From the NCBI RefSeq assembly GCF_038024855.1, contig NZ_CP139089.1:1922001-1986000 (forward strand): DNA of 64,000 bases, written 5' to 3'. Shown here one piece after another: positions 29,799-39,488 of this stretch. The notes beneath the pieces are model-generated. The model did not search any database, was not told where the DNA came from, and saw nothing but the letters and a program-made list of their open reading frames with translations. This stretch comes from Methylocella tundrae. GTDB taxonomy: Bacteria; Pseudomonadota; Alphaproteobacteria; Rhizobiales; Beijerinckiaceae. Within the stretch, counting starts at the first letter, position 1. Every line of letters begins with the position of its first letter. The position numbers and the translations under genes were made by a program.

Positions 29799-29903
29799 CT
29801 AGGGGATCCCCGTCAGGGGGCTGAGAGGCTGGCAACGCTTGAATGAGCGGCCCGGCGACCCTTCGAACCTGATCCAGCTCGCACTGGCGTAGGGATGGTG
29901 AAC
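29799..29903 (+). promoter_or_regulatory. TPP riboswitch (THI element)
   Basis: The conserved landmarks are present in order: GGGG...CTGAGAGG (29816-29828) of the pyrimidine-sensing arm, CGACCCTT and ACCTGATC (~29856-29874), and GCACTGGCGTAGGGA (29881-29895) closing the pyrophosphate arm. It precedes thiO and should shut down the thiazole/thiamine operon when thiamine pyrophosphate is abundant. Confidence 0.93.
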
Positions 29904-29940
29904 CTTTGAAATTCTCTCCCAATAGAGTCCTCCGCTCGGC

Positions 29941-29961
29941 CGCCCTCCTCTTCTGGAGGCG
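29941..29961 (+). promoter_or_regulatory. SD-sequestering hairpin, likely riboswitch expression platform
   Basis: CGCCCTCC (29941-29948) can pair with GGAGGCG (29955-29961) apart from one bulged C. GGAGG is the thiO ribosome-binding site, five bases before the ATG. This fits translational control by the upstream TPP aptamer. No T-run follows, so a transcription terminator is unlikely here. Confidence 0.65.
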
Positions 29962-29964
29962 CGC

Positions 29965-30981
29965 ATGAGCTTGCGCGTAAAAATCATTGGCGCGGGCGTC
30001 GCCGGGCTGACGGCCGCCTATGAATTTGCCCGCGCCGGCTGCCGCGTCGAGCTTATTGAGCGGCGCGAGGGGCCAGGGCTCGGCTGTTCCTATCTTGCGG
30101 GCGGCATGATCGCGCCCTGGTGCGAGGCGGAAAGCGCCGAGCCGCTCGTCGTCGATCTCGGCGTCGAATCGCTGCGCTACTGGACCGGGACCGTGCCGGT
30201 CGCAGAGACGCATGGCTCCCTTGTCATCGCTCCCAGCCGCGACCGGCCGGAGCTGACGCGCTTTGCGCGCCGGACGCGCGAATATGAGCGGATCGGCGCG
30301 GCGGCGATCGCGGCGCTCGAGCCGGACCTTGAAGGCCGTTTCGACGAGGCGCTGTATTTTCCGCGTGAGGCTCATCTCGATCCACGCGCGGCGACGGCGG
30401 CGCTCGCCGCGCGTCTTGACGCAATGGACAATGTGACTTTGCGATATGGCGTCGAGGCTGACCTGCGCGAAAAGGACGCCGATTGGATCGTCGATTGCCG
30501 GGGGTTTGACGCGCGGAAAACGCTGCCTGCCCTGCGCGGCGTCAAGGGCGAAATGCTGGTCCTTTACACGCGTGAGGTTGAACTCACGCGGCCGATCCGG
30601 CTGATCCATCCGCGCAATCCCGTCTATATCGTGCCACGCGGCGACGGGCGCTTCATGATCGGCGCGACGATGATCGAGAACGACGAGGCTGGCCGAATCA
30701 CCGCGCGCGCGATGCTGGAGCTTCTGGGCGCCGCCTATGCCGTGCATCCGGCCTTCGCGGAAGCGGAAATCATCGAGACCGGCGCCGGCGTCCGTCCCGC
30801 TTTCGCCGACAATCTGCCGCGCATCGGCGTCAACGACAATATGATCACCCTCAATGGCCTCTATCGGCACGGGTTCTTGCTGGCGCCCGCGCTGGCGCGA
30901 CGGGTCGTTGATGTCGCTCTCCACGGCGCCAGCCTCGCGGAGGAGTTGGATGCAAATAGAAGTCAACGGCAAGAGGCTTGA
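29965..30981 (+). CDS. thiO: Glycine oxidase ThiO
   Basis: A 338-residue FAD-dependent amine oxidase. The dinucleotide motif VKIIGAGVAGLTAAYEFARAG starts at residue 5, and LIERREGPG gives the ribose-binding acidic end; GGMIAPWCEAES is typical of ThiO. The C-terminal GLYRHGFLLAPALAR is the family FAD-binding signature. It oxidises glycine to the imine used by ThiG to build the thiazole of thiamine. First gene after the TPP riboswitch, overlapping thiS by 32 bases. In rhizobia thiC usually stands first in this operon; it is not here. Confidence 0.92.
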   Translation: MSLRVKIIGAGVAGLTAAYEFARAGCRVELIERREGPGLGCSYLAGGMIAPWCEAESAEPLVVDLGVESLRYWTGTVPVAETHGSLVIAPSRDRPELTRFARRTREYERIGAAAIAALEPDLEGRFDEALYFPREAHLDPRAATAALAARLDAMDNVTLRYGVEADLREKDADWIVDCRGFDARKTLPALRGVKGEMLVLYTREVELTRPIRLIHPRNPVYIVPRGDGRFMIGATMIENDEAGRITARAMLELLGAAYAVHPAFAEAEIIETGAGVRPAFADNLPRIGVNDNMITLNGLYRHGFLLAPALARRVVDVALHGASLAEELDANRSQRQEA

Positions 30982-31147
30982 GGCCGCCGCCGACACGCTC
31001 GCCGCCCTGCTGCGCGAACTTGATTATGACGATCATCATGTTGCAACGGCGCTCAACCAGAATTTTGTGCGCAGGACCGACCGCTCGCAGACCAGATTGA
31101 AAGAGGGCGACAAAATCGAAATCGTCAGCCCACGGCAGGGAGGCTGA
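30950..31147 (+). CDS. thiS: Sulfur carrier protein ThiS
   Basis: A 65-residue beta-grasp protein ending in the required Gly-Gly (SPRQGG), which is adenylated and thiocarboxylated to donate sulfur to Thi[13 protein letters not shown] and the [10 protein letters not shown] segment are typical. The ATG at 30950 lies inside the end of thiO; thiG begins right after the stop. Confidence 0.92.
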   Translation: MQIEVNGKRLEAAADTLAALLRELDYDDHHVATALNQNFVRRTDRSQTRLKEGDKIEIVSPRQGG

Positions 31148-31148
31148 T

Positions 31149-31946
31149 ATGGACGCCGACGCGCTCAGCCTTTACGGCGTTTCGTTTGCCTCTCGGCTCA
31201 TCGTCGGGACAGCGCAATATCCTTCCCCCGCGATTCTCAGCGACGCGATCGCGCAGGCGAAGACCGAGATCGTCACCGTCTCGCTGCGGCGTGAATCGGG
31301 ATCAAGCCGCGCGGGCGAAAATTTCTGGGCGCTGATCCGCCAGCTCGGCGTGCGCGTGCTGCCGAATACCGCCGGCTGCCGCACTGTGAAAGAGGCTGTG
31401 ACGACGGCAGAGATGGCGCGCGAAGTGTTCAACACGCCCTGGATCAAACTGGAGGTCATCGGCGAAGAAGACACGCTGCAGCCTGATGTTTTCGGCCTCG
31501 TCGAGGCGGCGGCCATTTTGAGCCGCGACGGCTTTCAGGTGTTTCCTTATACGACCGAGGATCTTGTCGTCGCCGAAAAGCTGCTCCGCGCCGGCTGCGA
31601 GGTGCTGATGCCGTGGGGCGCGCCGATCGGAACCGGGCGCGGCCTCAACAATCCTTATGGCCTGCGCGCCTTGAGGGCGCATTTTCCGCAAGTTCCGCTG
31701 ATCGTCGACGCCGGCATTGGCGCGCCATCCCATGCGGCGGCGGCGATGGAGCTTGGCTATGACGCGATTTTGCTCAATACCGCCATCGCCAAGGCCGGCG
31801 ATCCCGCCACTATTGCGCGGGCCTTCGCTCTCGCGGTCGAGGCCGGACGCATGGCCTATCGCGCCGATCCGATGCAGCCTCGCGATATGGCGGCGCCCTC
31901 GACCCCTGTGATCGGGCGCGCCTTCACGGATCTCGCGCGTGCTTGA
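31149..31946 (+). CDS. thiG: Thiazole synthase
   Basis: A 265-residue TIM-barrel enzyme. [46 protein letters not shown] (containing the Schiff-base lysine), [17 protein letters not shown] and [12 protein letters not shown] are the conserved ThiG stretches. It joins deoxyxylulose 5-phosphate, the ThiO imine and ThiS sulfur to form the thiazole phosphate. Coupled translation with thiS (1-base gap) and thiE (8-base overlap). Confidence 0.96.
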   Translation: MDADALSLYGVSFASRLIVGTAQYPSPAILSDAIAQAKTEIVTVSLRRESGSSRAGENFWALIRQLGVRVLPNTAGCRTVKEAVTTAEMAREVFNTPWIKLEVIGEEDTLQPDVFGLVEAAAILSRDGFQVFPYTTEDLVVAEKLLRAGCEVLMPWGAPIGTGRGLNNPYGLRALRAHFPQVPLIVDAGIGAPSHAAAAMELGYDAILLNTAIAKAGDPATIARAFALAVEAGRMAYRADPMQPRDMAAPSTPVIGRAFTDLARA

Positions 31947-32544
31947 TCCCTTTTATATGATCGTCGACAGCTCGGACTGGATCGCAAGGCTTCTGCCCTG
32001 CGGCGTACGGCTCGTGCAACTGCGCGTCAAGGACGCGCCCGACGATATTTTGAGCGCGGAAATCCGTAAAGCCAGGGCGCTGTGCGAAACAGCGGGCGCG
32101 CAGCTCGTCGTCAATGATTATTGGCGTCATGCCATCGACGCTGGCTGCGACTTTATTCATCTCGGCCAAAGCGACCTCGACACGGCCGACCTGCCGGCCA
32201 TTCGACGCGCCGGGATAAGGATCGGCGTTTCGACGCATGACGAGGCCGAGCTTTTTCGCGCGCTTGAAACAGAGCCGGATTATATTGCGCTGGGGCCGGT
32301 CTATCCGACGATTTTGAAGAAGATGCCTTTCGCGCCGCAGGGCCTCGCCCGGCTTGGCGAATGGAAGAAGCGCATCGGCGCAATCCCCCTCGTCGGCATT
32401 GGCGGCGTGACGCTCGAGCGCGCGGCCGGAGTTCTAGAAGCAGGAGCCGACAGCGCGGCGGTGGTGACCGACATCACCCTCAACACCGATCCGGAGCAGC
32501 GAGCGAAGGATTGGGTGAAGGCGACGCGGCGCTTTGCGCATTAA
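31939..32544 (+). CDS. thiE: Thiamine phosphate synthase
   Basis: A 201-residue protein from a GTG start at 31939, overlapping thiG by eight bases. The TIM-barrel motifs [43 protein letters not shown] and VGIGGVTLE match ThiE. It couples hydroxymethylpyrimidine pyrophosphate with thiazole phosphate. Last gene of the riboswitch-controlled operon. This subgroup is shorter than E. coli ThiE and often annotated as ThiE/TenI family; the VNDYWRHA active site favours ThiE. Confidence 0.88.
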   Translation: MLDPFYMIVDSSDWIARLLPCGVRLVQLRVKDAPDDILSAEIRKARALCETAGAQLVVNDYWRHAIDAGCDFIHLGQSDLDTADLPAIRRAGIRIGVSTHDEAELFRALETEPDYIALGPVYPTILKKMPFAPQGLARLGEWKKRIGAIPLVGIGGVTLERAAGVLEAGADSAAVVTDITLNTDPEQRAKDWVKATRRFAH

Positions 32545-32565
32545 AGGATCGCGAACGGCGGCGCA

Positions 32566-34344
32566 TCAGCCTTCCGGCGCCGCATCGCGCTTTTTCTTCT
32601 CGAGCTGGCGAAAGCTCCAGGCGATCTCAAGATCGTCTTCCGTCTCGCCCTCGATGACGATCTGGGCGCAGGCGCGAGGACCATCGGGCGCCGCGAAGAA
32701 AATGCTCTCCTCGATTTCGGCCATCCATAAGGTCTCGAACAGCCAGCGCCTGCCGTTTGGCAGCACGCAAAGGACGGCGTGACCTTCGCGCACGCGTTTC
32801 AACCGTACATTGGGATGGATATGAAAGCGCAAGGCGAAGGGACGCCGCTCCATCGAGCCGGCCGGGCCAGCGGCGCGCATGCGATCCGCGCCGTCGAGCC
32901 ATTTGCCGTCCCTGTGCAAGGCGAGGCGGCGCTGATGGACGAGCCCAAAGCGCGGCTCATAGCCATTATGCTGGATGACGAGCGTTGAGCCAGACACCTC
33001 GTCGCGGCGCTCGACGTCCACCGGATCCGGCCCTGAGACGATCTCGTCGCCGAGCCATTTGCGCAGGCCGACGTGAAAGGCGAAACGGCACGAGGAGGTG
33101 TCATCGACGACGAGGGTCGAATGCGCGGCCGTCATGCGCGCGGCTTCCTGCGCCGCGGCGCGGTTGGCGTCCGGCGAACCGCAATTCAGGACGAGACGCT
33201 GCGCGCCGACGGAAAACTCGAAGGACGCGCAGCCCGCATGAGCGCGCGTCGAAAAAATCGGCGGCGGCGGCCGGCCGGCGTCCACGATGACGATGGCGTC
33301 CTGCATCTCAAGGCGCTGATAGCCCGAGTGCGGCGCGTTGGTGAGAGCGCGGGCGCGGACGTCGTCATAGGCAAGCACCGTCGCAAGCTGTTCCGGCGGC
33401 GTAACGCCCATGCCGTTGAACAGGGCGAGCGTGCCGTCGCCATGCCGGAAAAGCCTTAGCATGGGCATCATGCGGTCGATGGCGTTGAGGAGCTGCGATG
33501 GCGGCTGCACGCCGCGTGCGGCATAGGTCTGCCGCAACGGCAACAGATCGAGCAGAAGGTCGATGAGAATCTGCGGATTGCGGCTGACATGCCCACCATC
33601 GGGAAGAATCTGGCGCTGCAACTCTTCGGCAAGCAGCCTCGTGCTCCGCTGCAGCAGCTTGCCGGCGCCTTCGGCGCAAAGGCCCAATTCGACAAGGGCG
33701 ACGGCGACGATGAGGCGATCCTCTCCGGCAAGGCCCTCGGCCAGTTTGCGCTCGAGAAACTGCTCGGTGCGCCCGATGTTTTTCATGAAGCGGCGGTAGA
33801 AGACGCGGTCGGCGCCGTGCAGAATGATCGGCGATTGCGATAGCCACGACAGGAGGCGGCGCGCGGCGGTGCGCGGCTCCCACGCCGGCCCGTGACCCGG
33901 CTTGCCTGAGGCGGTGAGAAAATCCTCGACGAGGGCGCGCGCATTGGCCTTGGCGATCGCCGTATCGGCGGCGCGCAAATGGCGCAACCAGCTAAAACTC
34001 GAAAGCGCCCGCGCCCAGGCTTCCGATCGCGGTTCGAGCTCGAAGGGGGAGCGCCCATGCGCGTTGACGATCTTGCCGCCAAAAGCGAAATAGCCCGCAT
34101 AAATATCAGCCGCGAGGGTCGGGTCGCTGGTTCGGATGTCCTGCGGCGCGATCAGCAAACGTTCGGGCGGGCGCTGACGCAATCCGGTCATGAGACGCCA
34201 GGGCGCCATCGACAAACGCCAGAGGGCGCTCGCGCCGCGCGCGGCAAGAAGACCCGCGACATGCAGCCGATCCTTTAAAATCGCGCCGGCCACAGGTCTT
34301 AACTCCTCGACTTCCTGGCTACCCGAGCCGTAACGATCCCGCAC
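32566..34344 (-). CDS. Heparinase II/III-family protein
   Basis: A 592-residue protein. The N-terminal half is an all-alpha (alpha/alpha toroid-like) domain with PAWEPRTAARRLLSWL and QILPDGGHVSRNPQI, and the C-terminal half is the beta-sandwich heparinase II/III domain (AGCASFEFSVGAQRLVLNCGSP, HSTLVVDDTSS, HNGYEPRFGLVHQRRLALH). No classical signal peptide is evident. The genuine substrate in alphaproteobacteria is unknown; a role on uronate-containing glycans is inferred from the family only. It follows rsmB on the same strand, a pairing I recall in many Hyphomicrobiales (often with purH). Confidence 0.86.
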   Translation of the reverse strand: MRDRYGSGSQEVEELRPVAGAILKDRLHVAGLLAARGASALWRLSMAPWRLMTGLRQRPPERLLIAPQDIRTSDPTLAADIYAGYFAFGGKIVNAHGRSPFELEPRSEAWARALSSFSWLRHLRAADTAIAKANARALVEDFLTASGKPGHGPAWEPRTAARRLLSWLSQSPIILHGADRVFYRRFMKNIGRTEQFLERKLAEGLAGEDRLIVAVALVELGLCAEGAGKLLQRSTRLLAEELQRQILPDGGHVSRNPQILIDLLLDLLPLRQTYAARGVQPPSQLLNAIDRMMPMLRLFRHGDGTLALFNGMGVTPPEQLATVLAYDDVRARALTNAPHSGYQRLEMQDAIVIVDAGRPPPPIFSTRAHAGCASFEFSVGAQRLVLNCGSPDANRAAAQEAARMTAAHSTLVVDDTSSCRFAFHVGLRKWLGDEIVSGPDPVDVERRDEVSGSTLVIQHNGYEPRFGLVHQRRLALHRDGKWLDGADRMRAAGPAGSMERRPFALRFHIHPNVRLKRVREGHAVLCVLPNGRRWLFETLWMAEIEESIFFAAPDGPRACAQIVIEGETEDDLEIAWSFRQLEKKKRDAAPEG

Positions 34345-34517
34345 GCGGCGCTCGCTTTCACGACGACGATCGGCGCCAGAAGCATTTTCACGCGAAGCAG
34401 GTGCCGCTTGCGCCAGGAAAATGCGATAAAACAGACAGTTAGAGAAATTTGCCGATTCGCTGAAACCGGAAAACTCCTCACAAGGTTAACTTATCCGTGA
34501 AAATCCTCTCGGCTTTA

Positions 34518-35942
34518 TTAACCACGCCGCATCAATCGGGCCGCGAAAAACCCGTCAAGGCCGGACAGTCTCGGATCATCGGCGGGAAGATGCGAGGGCA
34601 AGGTCCGCAATTCACCATTTTGGTTGATGACCCCGGCGACCTCGCCGACCTCGCCCGGCAAAATCGGCGACCGGAGGACATCGGGATTACGTCGAAGCAG
34701 CGCGGAGATCTGCAGCTCGCCTTCCTCGGGCTCGAGGGAACAGGTGCAATAGACGATCACGCCGCCCGGTTTCACGAGCTCCACCGCCTTGTCGAGCATA
34801 CGCGATTGCACCGCGGCGAGCGTCGCGACGTCGGTCGCCTTCTTGATCCAGGCGATGTCAGGATGACGCCGGATCGTTCCGGTCGCAAGGCATGGCGCAT
34901 CGAGCAGGACCGCATCGAAGGGCGGCGCCTTGAGGCCGGCGATGTCGGCGACCATGATGTCGGCATGGAGATTGAGCCGCGCAAAATTGGCGGCAAGACG
35001 CTTCAGCCGTTCCGCCGAGCGGTCGATCGCCGTGACCGTCGCGCCCGCCGCCGCGAGCTGCGCGGCTTTGCCGCCGGGCGCCGCGCAAAAATCGGCGATC
35101 CGCATGCCGGGGCTGGCGCCGAGCAGGCGCGCCGGCAATGCCGCGGCCGCATCCTGCACCCACCATTCGCCATCCGCATATCCGGGTAGTTCCGTAATGG
35201 CGGCATGCGTGGTCAGTCGAACGGAGCCCGTGGGCAGAACCACGCCGCCGAGCCGTTCCGCCCAAAGCGCGGGATCGGATTTCACGGTGACATCGAGGGT
35301 CGGCTCGTCGCGATTGGCGCTCGCGATGGCGCGCGCCAGCTCCTCGCCATAGATCTTGCGCCAGCGCGCGGCGAGCCAGGGCGGCGTGTCATCCTCGAGC
35401 GGATCGCTCTTCGCCAAAATCTGGTCCCGGCCCCGCGCGAGATTACGCAGGACGCCATTGACGACCCCCGCGAAGGGGGCGCTTTTCGTCTCAAGGCGCG
35501 TCGCGCGCACCGCGAGATCGACCGCCGCGTGATCGGGCACATCGAGGAAGAGAATCTGCGCCGCAGCGGCGATCAGCGTCCACTCGAGATAGGAGACCTG
35601 ACGCGGCAGGGCCTTGTCCAAAAGTTCGCCCAGCGCCGCCCGGATGGTGCCGAGCCGGCGCAGCGCAACGGTGACGATCGAACGCGCAAGCGCCACATCG
35701 CGCGCGTCGAGGCCGCCGAGCCGAGCGGGAATCGCGCCCGGCGAAAAACATTCTTCGAGTGAATGGGATTTGCCGACGATATCATTGAGAATGGCGGCCG
35801 CGGCGATGCGCGCCGGCAAGCCCGGATGCTGCTCGGCTTCGAGTCTCGAAGCGTCGGCGTACCCACTTTGACCCGGCCGATTGAGCGCGCCTTTGCGGTT
35901 GCGTTGTCGATCGGGCCGGCGCGGAGGTGCGTTCAAACTCAT
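34518..35942 (-). CDS. rsmB: 16S rRNA (cytosine-C5) methyltransferase, RsmB family
   Basis: A 474-residue protein. Residues ~40-170 form a NusB-like RNA-binding domain (IAAAAILNDIV, ALARSIVTVALRRLGTI, VDLAVRATR). The SAM domain has FCAAPGGKAAQLAAAG, VTAIDRSAERLKRL, the DAPCLATGTIRRHPD motif and YCTCSLEPEEGE, giving both catalytic cysteines of m5C methyltransferases. It should modify C967 of 16S rRNA. Position next to DUF1674 (divergent) and the heparinase-like gene matches other alphaproteobacteria. The first ~35 residues are basic and poorly conserved, so a later start is possible. Confidence 0.9.
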   Translation of the reverse strand: MSLNAPPRRPDRQRNRKGALNRPGQSGYADASRLEAEQHPGLPARIAAAAILNDIVGKSHSLEECFSPGAIPARLGGLDARDVALARSIVTVALRRLGTIRAALGELLDKALPRQVSYLEWTLIAAAAQILFLDVPDHAAVDLAVRATRLETKSAPFAGVVNGVLRNLARGRDQILAKSDPLEDDTPPWLAARWRKIYGEELARAIASANRDEPTLDVTVKSDPALWAERLGGVVLPTGSVRLTTHAAITELPGYADGEWWVQDAAAALPARLLGASPGMRIADFCAAPGGKAAQLAAAGATVTAIDRSAERLKRLAANFARLNLHADIMVADIAGLKAPPFDAVLLDAPCLATGTIRRHPDIAWIKKATDVATLAAVQSRMLDKAVELVKPGGVIVYCTCSLEPEEGELQISALLRRNPDVLRSPILPGEVGEVAGVINQNGELRTLPSHLPADDPRLSGLDGFFAARLMRRG

Positions 35943-36110
35943 GCTCCGCCAGGGGGCTTTTTGATGACTGGGATCAGGGTTTTGCCAGATGTGCCTTGAA
36001 TCGCTGCTCTTATATCATGGCCGGCAAGATTTCGCGCGGGCTTTTGTCCCAATCCAAAAGCTTCTAAAAGCGTAAACACGCCTTTGATGCAAAAATCTGG
36101 GGAAAAATGG

Positions 36111-36323
36111 ATGAGCACTGAAGAGAAGACCGACGGCGGCGCAGCGGCTTCCGCGATCGATCTGCCCGCCGCCGCCCGCCGCGCCCTTGCCGAGGCGGAG
36201 GAACGCCGCCGCGCCAAAGCGCGGGAAAGCGCGGAGCGGCCCAGGGAAATCAATGGCCGCGACGGCCCCGAGCCGGTCCGCTACGGCGATTGGGAGGTGA
36301 AGGGCATCGCGAGCGATTTTTAG
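36111..36323 (+). CDS. DUF1674 protein (SDHAF4-like succinate dehydrogenase assembly factor)
   Basis: A 70-residue protein from the ATG at 36111 (GGGG upstream; a second ATG 27 bases earlier is in frame). An Ala/Arg-rich helix is followed by the family tail NGRDGPEPVRYGDWEVKG and ends IASDF. In mitochondria the homologous SDHAF4 helps mature the flavinated SdhA subunit; a similar bacterial role is inferred from homology. No sdh genes are in the window. Divergent from rsmB. Confidence 0.88.
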   Translation: MSTEEKTDGGAAASAIDLPAAARRALAEAEERRRAKARESAERPREINGRDGPEPVRYGDWEVKGIASDF

Positions 36324-36405
36324 GCGTGCGTTTCGATGGCGCTTGGCTCCGCGTCTCAGGCGATCGCTCCGGCGTTATTGAAACCTTGGCGCGAAATACG
36401 GCGCC

Positions 36406-37488
36406 TCAACCGCTCAAACCGCCAGCCAATGTCGGAAGATCGAGCGGCCGGAAGCCGTAATGCTTCAGCCATCGCACGTCCGCCTCAAAGAAGGCGCGCA
36501 GGTCCGGCATGCCATATTTCAGCATGGCGAGGCGGTCGATGCCGATGCCCCATGCAAAGCCCTGATAAACGTCGGGATCAAGGCCGCAATTGCGCAGGAC
36601 ATTGGGGTGCACCATGCCGCAGCCGAGGATTTCGAGCCAATCCTCGCCCTCTCCAAAGCGCACTTCTCCGCCCTTGCGCGAACATTGGACGTCGGCCTCC
36701 ATCGAAGGCTCGGTGAAAGGGAAATAGCTCGGCCGGAAGCGCATCTTCACCTCGGGCACTTCAAAGAACGCCTTGAGGAATTCTTCGAGAATCCATTTCA
36801 GATGGCCAAGATTGGCGGAGCGGTCGATGACGAGACCCTCGACCTGATGAAACATCGGCGTGTGGGTCTGGTCGGAATCACAGCGGTATGTGCGCCCGGG
36901 GCAAATGACGCGGATCGGCGGCTTTTGCGTCAGCATGGTGCGCACCTGGACCGGGCTCGTATGGGTGCGCAAAACCCTGCGATTGCCGTCCTTGTCGGGA
37001 TTGAAGAAGAACGTGTCGTGCATGTCCCGCGCGGGGTGGTCCGGCGGAAAGTTCAACTTTGTGAAATTATAATCGTCGCTCTCGATATCCGGCCCTTCGG
37101 CAATCGCAAATCCCATGTCGGCGAAGATCTCGGCGAGCTCATCCATCACCTGCGTCACCGGATGGATGCGGCCGAGCGCGACGCCTTGCGCCGGCGCCGG
37201 CAAAGTGACGTCGATCGTCTCGGTCTTGAGCCGCGCCTCGAGCGCCGCCTCTTTCAGCACCGCGCGCCGCTCCGCCAGCGCCGCATTGACGCTGTCCTTG
37301 AGGCTGTTGATCGCCGCCCCTTCGCTCTTGCGCGCCTCCGGCGTCATCTTCCCAAGTCCCGAAAGCAGCGCCGAAATCGAGCCCTTCTTGCCGAGAGCCG
37401 ACACCCTCACAGCATCAAGCGCCGCCTCGTCAGGGGCGGCCGCGATTTCAGCAAGGATCGTCGTCTGGAGTTCGTTCAGGTCGGACAT
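36406..37488 (-). CDS. pheS: Phenylalanine--tRNA ligase alpha subunit
   Basis: A 360-residue PheS. An N-terminal coiled-coil tRNA-binding region (residues ~1-85) leads into the class II core: [14 protein letters not shown], the [11 protein letters not shown] stretch, motif 2 ([17 protein letters not shown]) and motif 3 [17 protein letters not shown]. It forms the alpha2beta2 enzyme with PheT. pheT normally follows pheS, but here the next gene on that side is the convergent DUF1674 gene, so pheT is separated. Confidence 0.96.
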   Translation of the reverse strand: MSDLNELQTTILAEIAAAPDEAALDAVRVSALGKKGSISALLSGLGKMTPEARKSEGAAINSLKDSVNAALAERRAVLKEAALEARLKTETIDVTLPAPAQGVALGRIHPVTQVMDELAEIFADMGFAIAEGPDIESDDYNFTKLNFPPDHPARDMHDTFFFNPDKDGNRRVLRTHTSPVQVRTMLTQKPPIRVICPGRTYRCDSDQTHTPMFHQVEGLVIDRSANLGHLKWILEEFLKAFFEVPEVKMRFRPSYFPFTEPSMEADVQCSRKGGEVRFGEGEDWLEILGCGMVHPNVLRNCGLDPDVYQGFAWGIGIDRLAMLKYGMPDLRAFFEADVRWLKHYGFRPLDLPTLAGGLSG

Positions 37489-37605
37489 GATGTGGAGCGT
37501 CTCGATGAAAAGGATATCTGGAGCGTCAAGCGGAAAGGGCGCGGCGCATTTGGATCTGGAACAGATGAAGAAAAAGCCGTTGCTGTCAATTTGAAATGAA
37601 AGGCG

Positions 37606-39420
37606 TCATATCCGCTTTGTCGCTTTGGCCAGCCAGCGCCGCGCGCCCGGCTCGAGCAGCGGCGAAAGCTCATGCCGCACGCGCGCATGATAGGCGTTGA
37701 GCCAAGCAATCTCGTCCGCGTCGAGAAGGTTCGGTTCGATCAGCTCGAGGTCGATCGGGGCCAGCGTCAGGGTTTCAAATCCGTTCATTTCGAGTTCGGC
37801 GCCATTGATGCTTCTCGGCTCGACGACGACGAGATTCTCGATGCGGATGCCCCAATGCCCGGCGCAATAATAGCCGGGCTCGTCCGACAAAATCATCCCA
37901 GGCTCAAGGGGCGTCGAACCGAGCTTTGAGATGCGCTGCGGCCCCTCATGCACGGACAGATAGGAGCCGACGCCATGCCCTGTGCCATGGTCAAAATCGA
38001 GGCCCGCGCGCCACAGGGGCAGCCGCGCCAAAGCGTCGATCTGCGCGCCCGACGTGCCTTTGGGGAAGACCGCGCGCGCGATCGCGATATGACCCTTGAG
38101 GACGCGCGTAAAGCGGTCGCGCATCTTGGCGGTGGGACGCCCGACCGCGAGCGTGCGCGTGATGTCCGTCGTGCCGTCTTCGTACTGGCCGCCTGAATCG
38201 ATCAGGAAAATGCCATTACGGATGCGCGCATTGGTTTTGATCGTAACGCGATAATGCGGAATGGCGGCGTTCGCGCCCGCGGCGGCGATGGAGGGAAAGG
38301 ACACATCCTTCAGCTTGCCGGTTTCGCGCCGGAACGTTTCAAGCGCTTGCGCCGCATCAATCTCCGTAAGCTTCCCCGCGGGCGCATTTTGCGCAAACCA
38401 ATGCAGAAAGCGCACAAAGGCTACGCCATCCCTTATGTGCGCCGCGCGCGCGCCGGCAATCTCGGCGGCGTTCTTGCGGGCTTTCATCAGCGCGATGGGA
38501 TCGGAGCCGATGTCGCAGACCCCACCCGCGGCCTTGACGATTCCGACCAGCCTGGACGACGCCGTCGCCGCGTCGAACAACACCTTCTTGCCTTTGCGGC
38601 CAAGCTCCTCGAGATCATGTTCGAGATGCCGCGGCTCTTTCAGATCGGCGAGTTGGGAGAGCGTTCCGCGCAGCTTCTCGCCAAGCTTGCGCGCATCCAC
38701 GTAGAGGCGCGGCTTGCCAGTCTTGAAAATCAGCGCGTGGGCAAGCGGCAAAGGCGTGTGCGAAACGTCCTGGCCGCGAATATTGAAAACCCAGGCGACG
38801 GAGTGCGGATCGCTTACGACGAGGAGATCATTACCTGCGAGAACCGCCGCTACGCGGGCAAGTTTTCGCGCCGCCGTCTCGCCGGCATGCTTGCGCGCAT
38901 GTAGAGTGATCTTGCCGAGCGGCGGCGCGGGCCGGTCCGCCCAGATGACGTCAATGGGATTGCGTTCGACTGGGATCAAGGCGCCGCCCGCCGCCTCAAC
39001 CGCCTTGGCGAAACGCTCGACCTGGCCCGGCGTATGGAGCCAGGGGTCGTAGCCTATCCGGGAGCCGCGACGCAGATTCTCTTCGAGCCATGCCGACGGC
39101 GTCGCCTTGGCCAACGCGACCGGCTCGAAAACGGAGAGATCGACCTGATCCATCACCGCAAGCGTATAGCGGCCATCGACGAAAACCGCGGCCCGATCGC
39201 GCAGAACGACGGCAAGTCCCGCCGAGCCGGTGAAGCCGGACAGCCATGCGAGCCGCTCTTCTGATGAATCGACATATTCGTTCTGATGCCGATCAGCCCG
39301 CGGAACGATAAACCCGTCGAGGCCGAGGCGCCGCAATTGGGCGCGCAGCGCCGCCACCCGAGCCAACGTTTGTGAGGCGTCGGCCTGATCCTCAAAGGAT
39401 TGAAAAAGACTTTCGAACAT
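37606..39420 (-). CDS. pepP: Xaa-Pro aminopeptidase (M24B family)
   Basis: A 604-residue aminopeptidase P of the long three-domain type, from the ATG at 39420; an in-frame extension of 24 codons upstream is not supported. The first creatinase-like domain has FIVPRADRHQNEYVDSSEERLAWLSGFTGSAG. The C-terminal pita-bread domain carries the dinuclear metal ligands: IDSGGQYEDGTTDITRTL (two Asp), HGTGHGVGSYLSVHEGP (His) and LSDEPGYYCAGHWGIRIENL (two Glu). It removes N-terminal residues next to proline in the cytoplasm. Confidence 0.93.
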   Translation of the reverse strand: MFESLFQSFEDQADASQTLARVAALRAQLRRLGLDGFIVPRADRHQNEYVDSSEERLAWLSGFTGSAGLAVVLRDRAAVFVDGRYTLAVMDQVDLSVFEPVALAKATPSAWLEENLRRGSRIGYDPWLHTPGQVERFAKAVEAAGGALIPVERNPIDVIWADRPAPPLGKITLHARKHAGETAARKLARVAAVLAGNDLLVVSDPHSVAWVFNIRGQDVSHTPLPLAHALIFKTGKPRLYVDARKLGEKLRGTLSQLADLKEPRHLEHDLEELGRKGKKVLFDAATASSRLVGIVKAAGGVCDIGSDPIALMKARKNAAEIAGARAAHIRDGVAFVRFLHWFAQNAPAGKLTEIDAAQALETFRRETGKLKDVSFPSIAAAGANAAIPHYRVTIKTNARIRNGIFLIDSGGQYEDGTTDITRTLAVGRPTAKMRDRFTRVLKGHIAIARAVFPKGTSGAQIDALARLPLWRAGLDFDHGTGHGVGSYLSVHEGPQRISKLGSTPLEPGMILSDEPGYYCAGHWGIRIENLVVVEPRSINGAELEMNGFETLTLAPIDLELIEPNLLDADEIAWLNAYHARVRHELSPLLEPGARRWLAKATKRI

Positions 39421-39488
39421 GGCGGCCAGAGTAGGGGCAAGTCCGCCGCGCCGCAACCCGCTGGCGCTCGAAACCCCGGCGGCAATGT

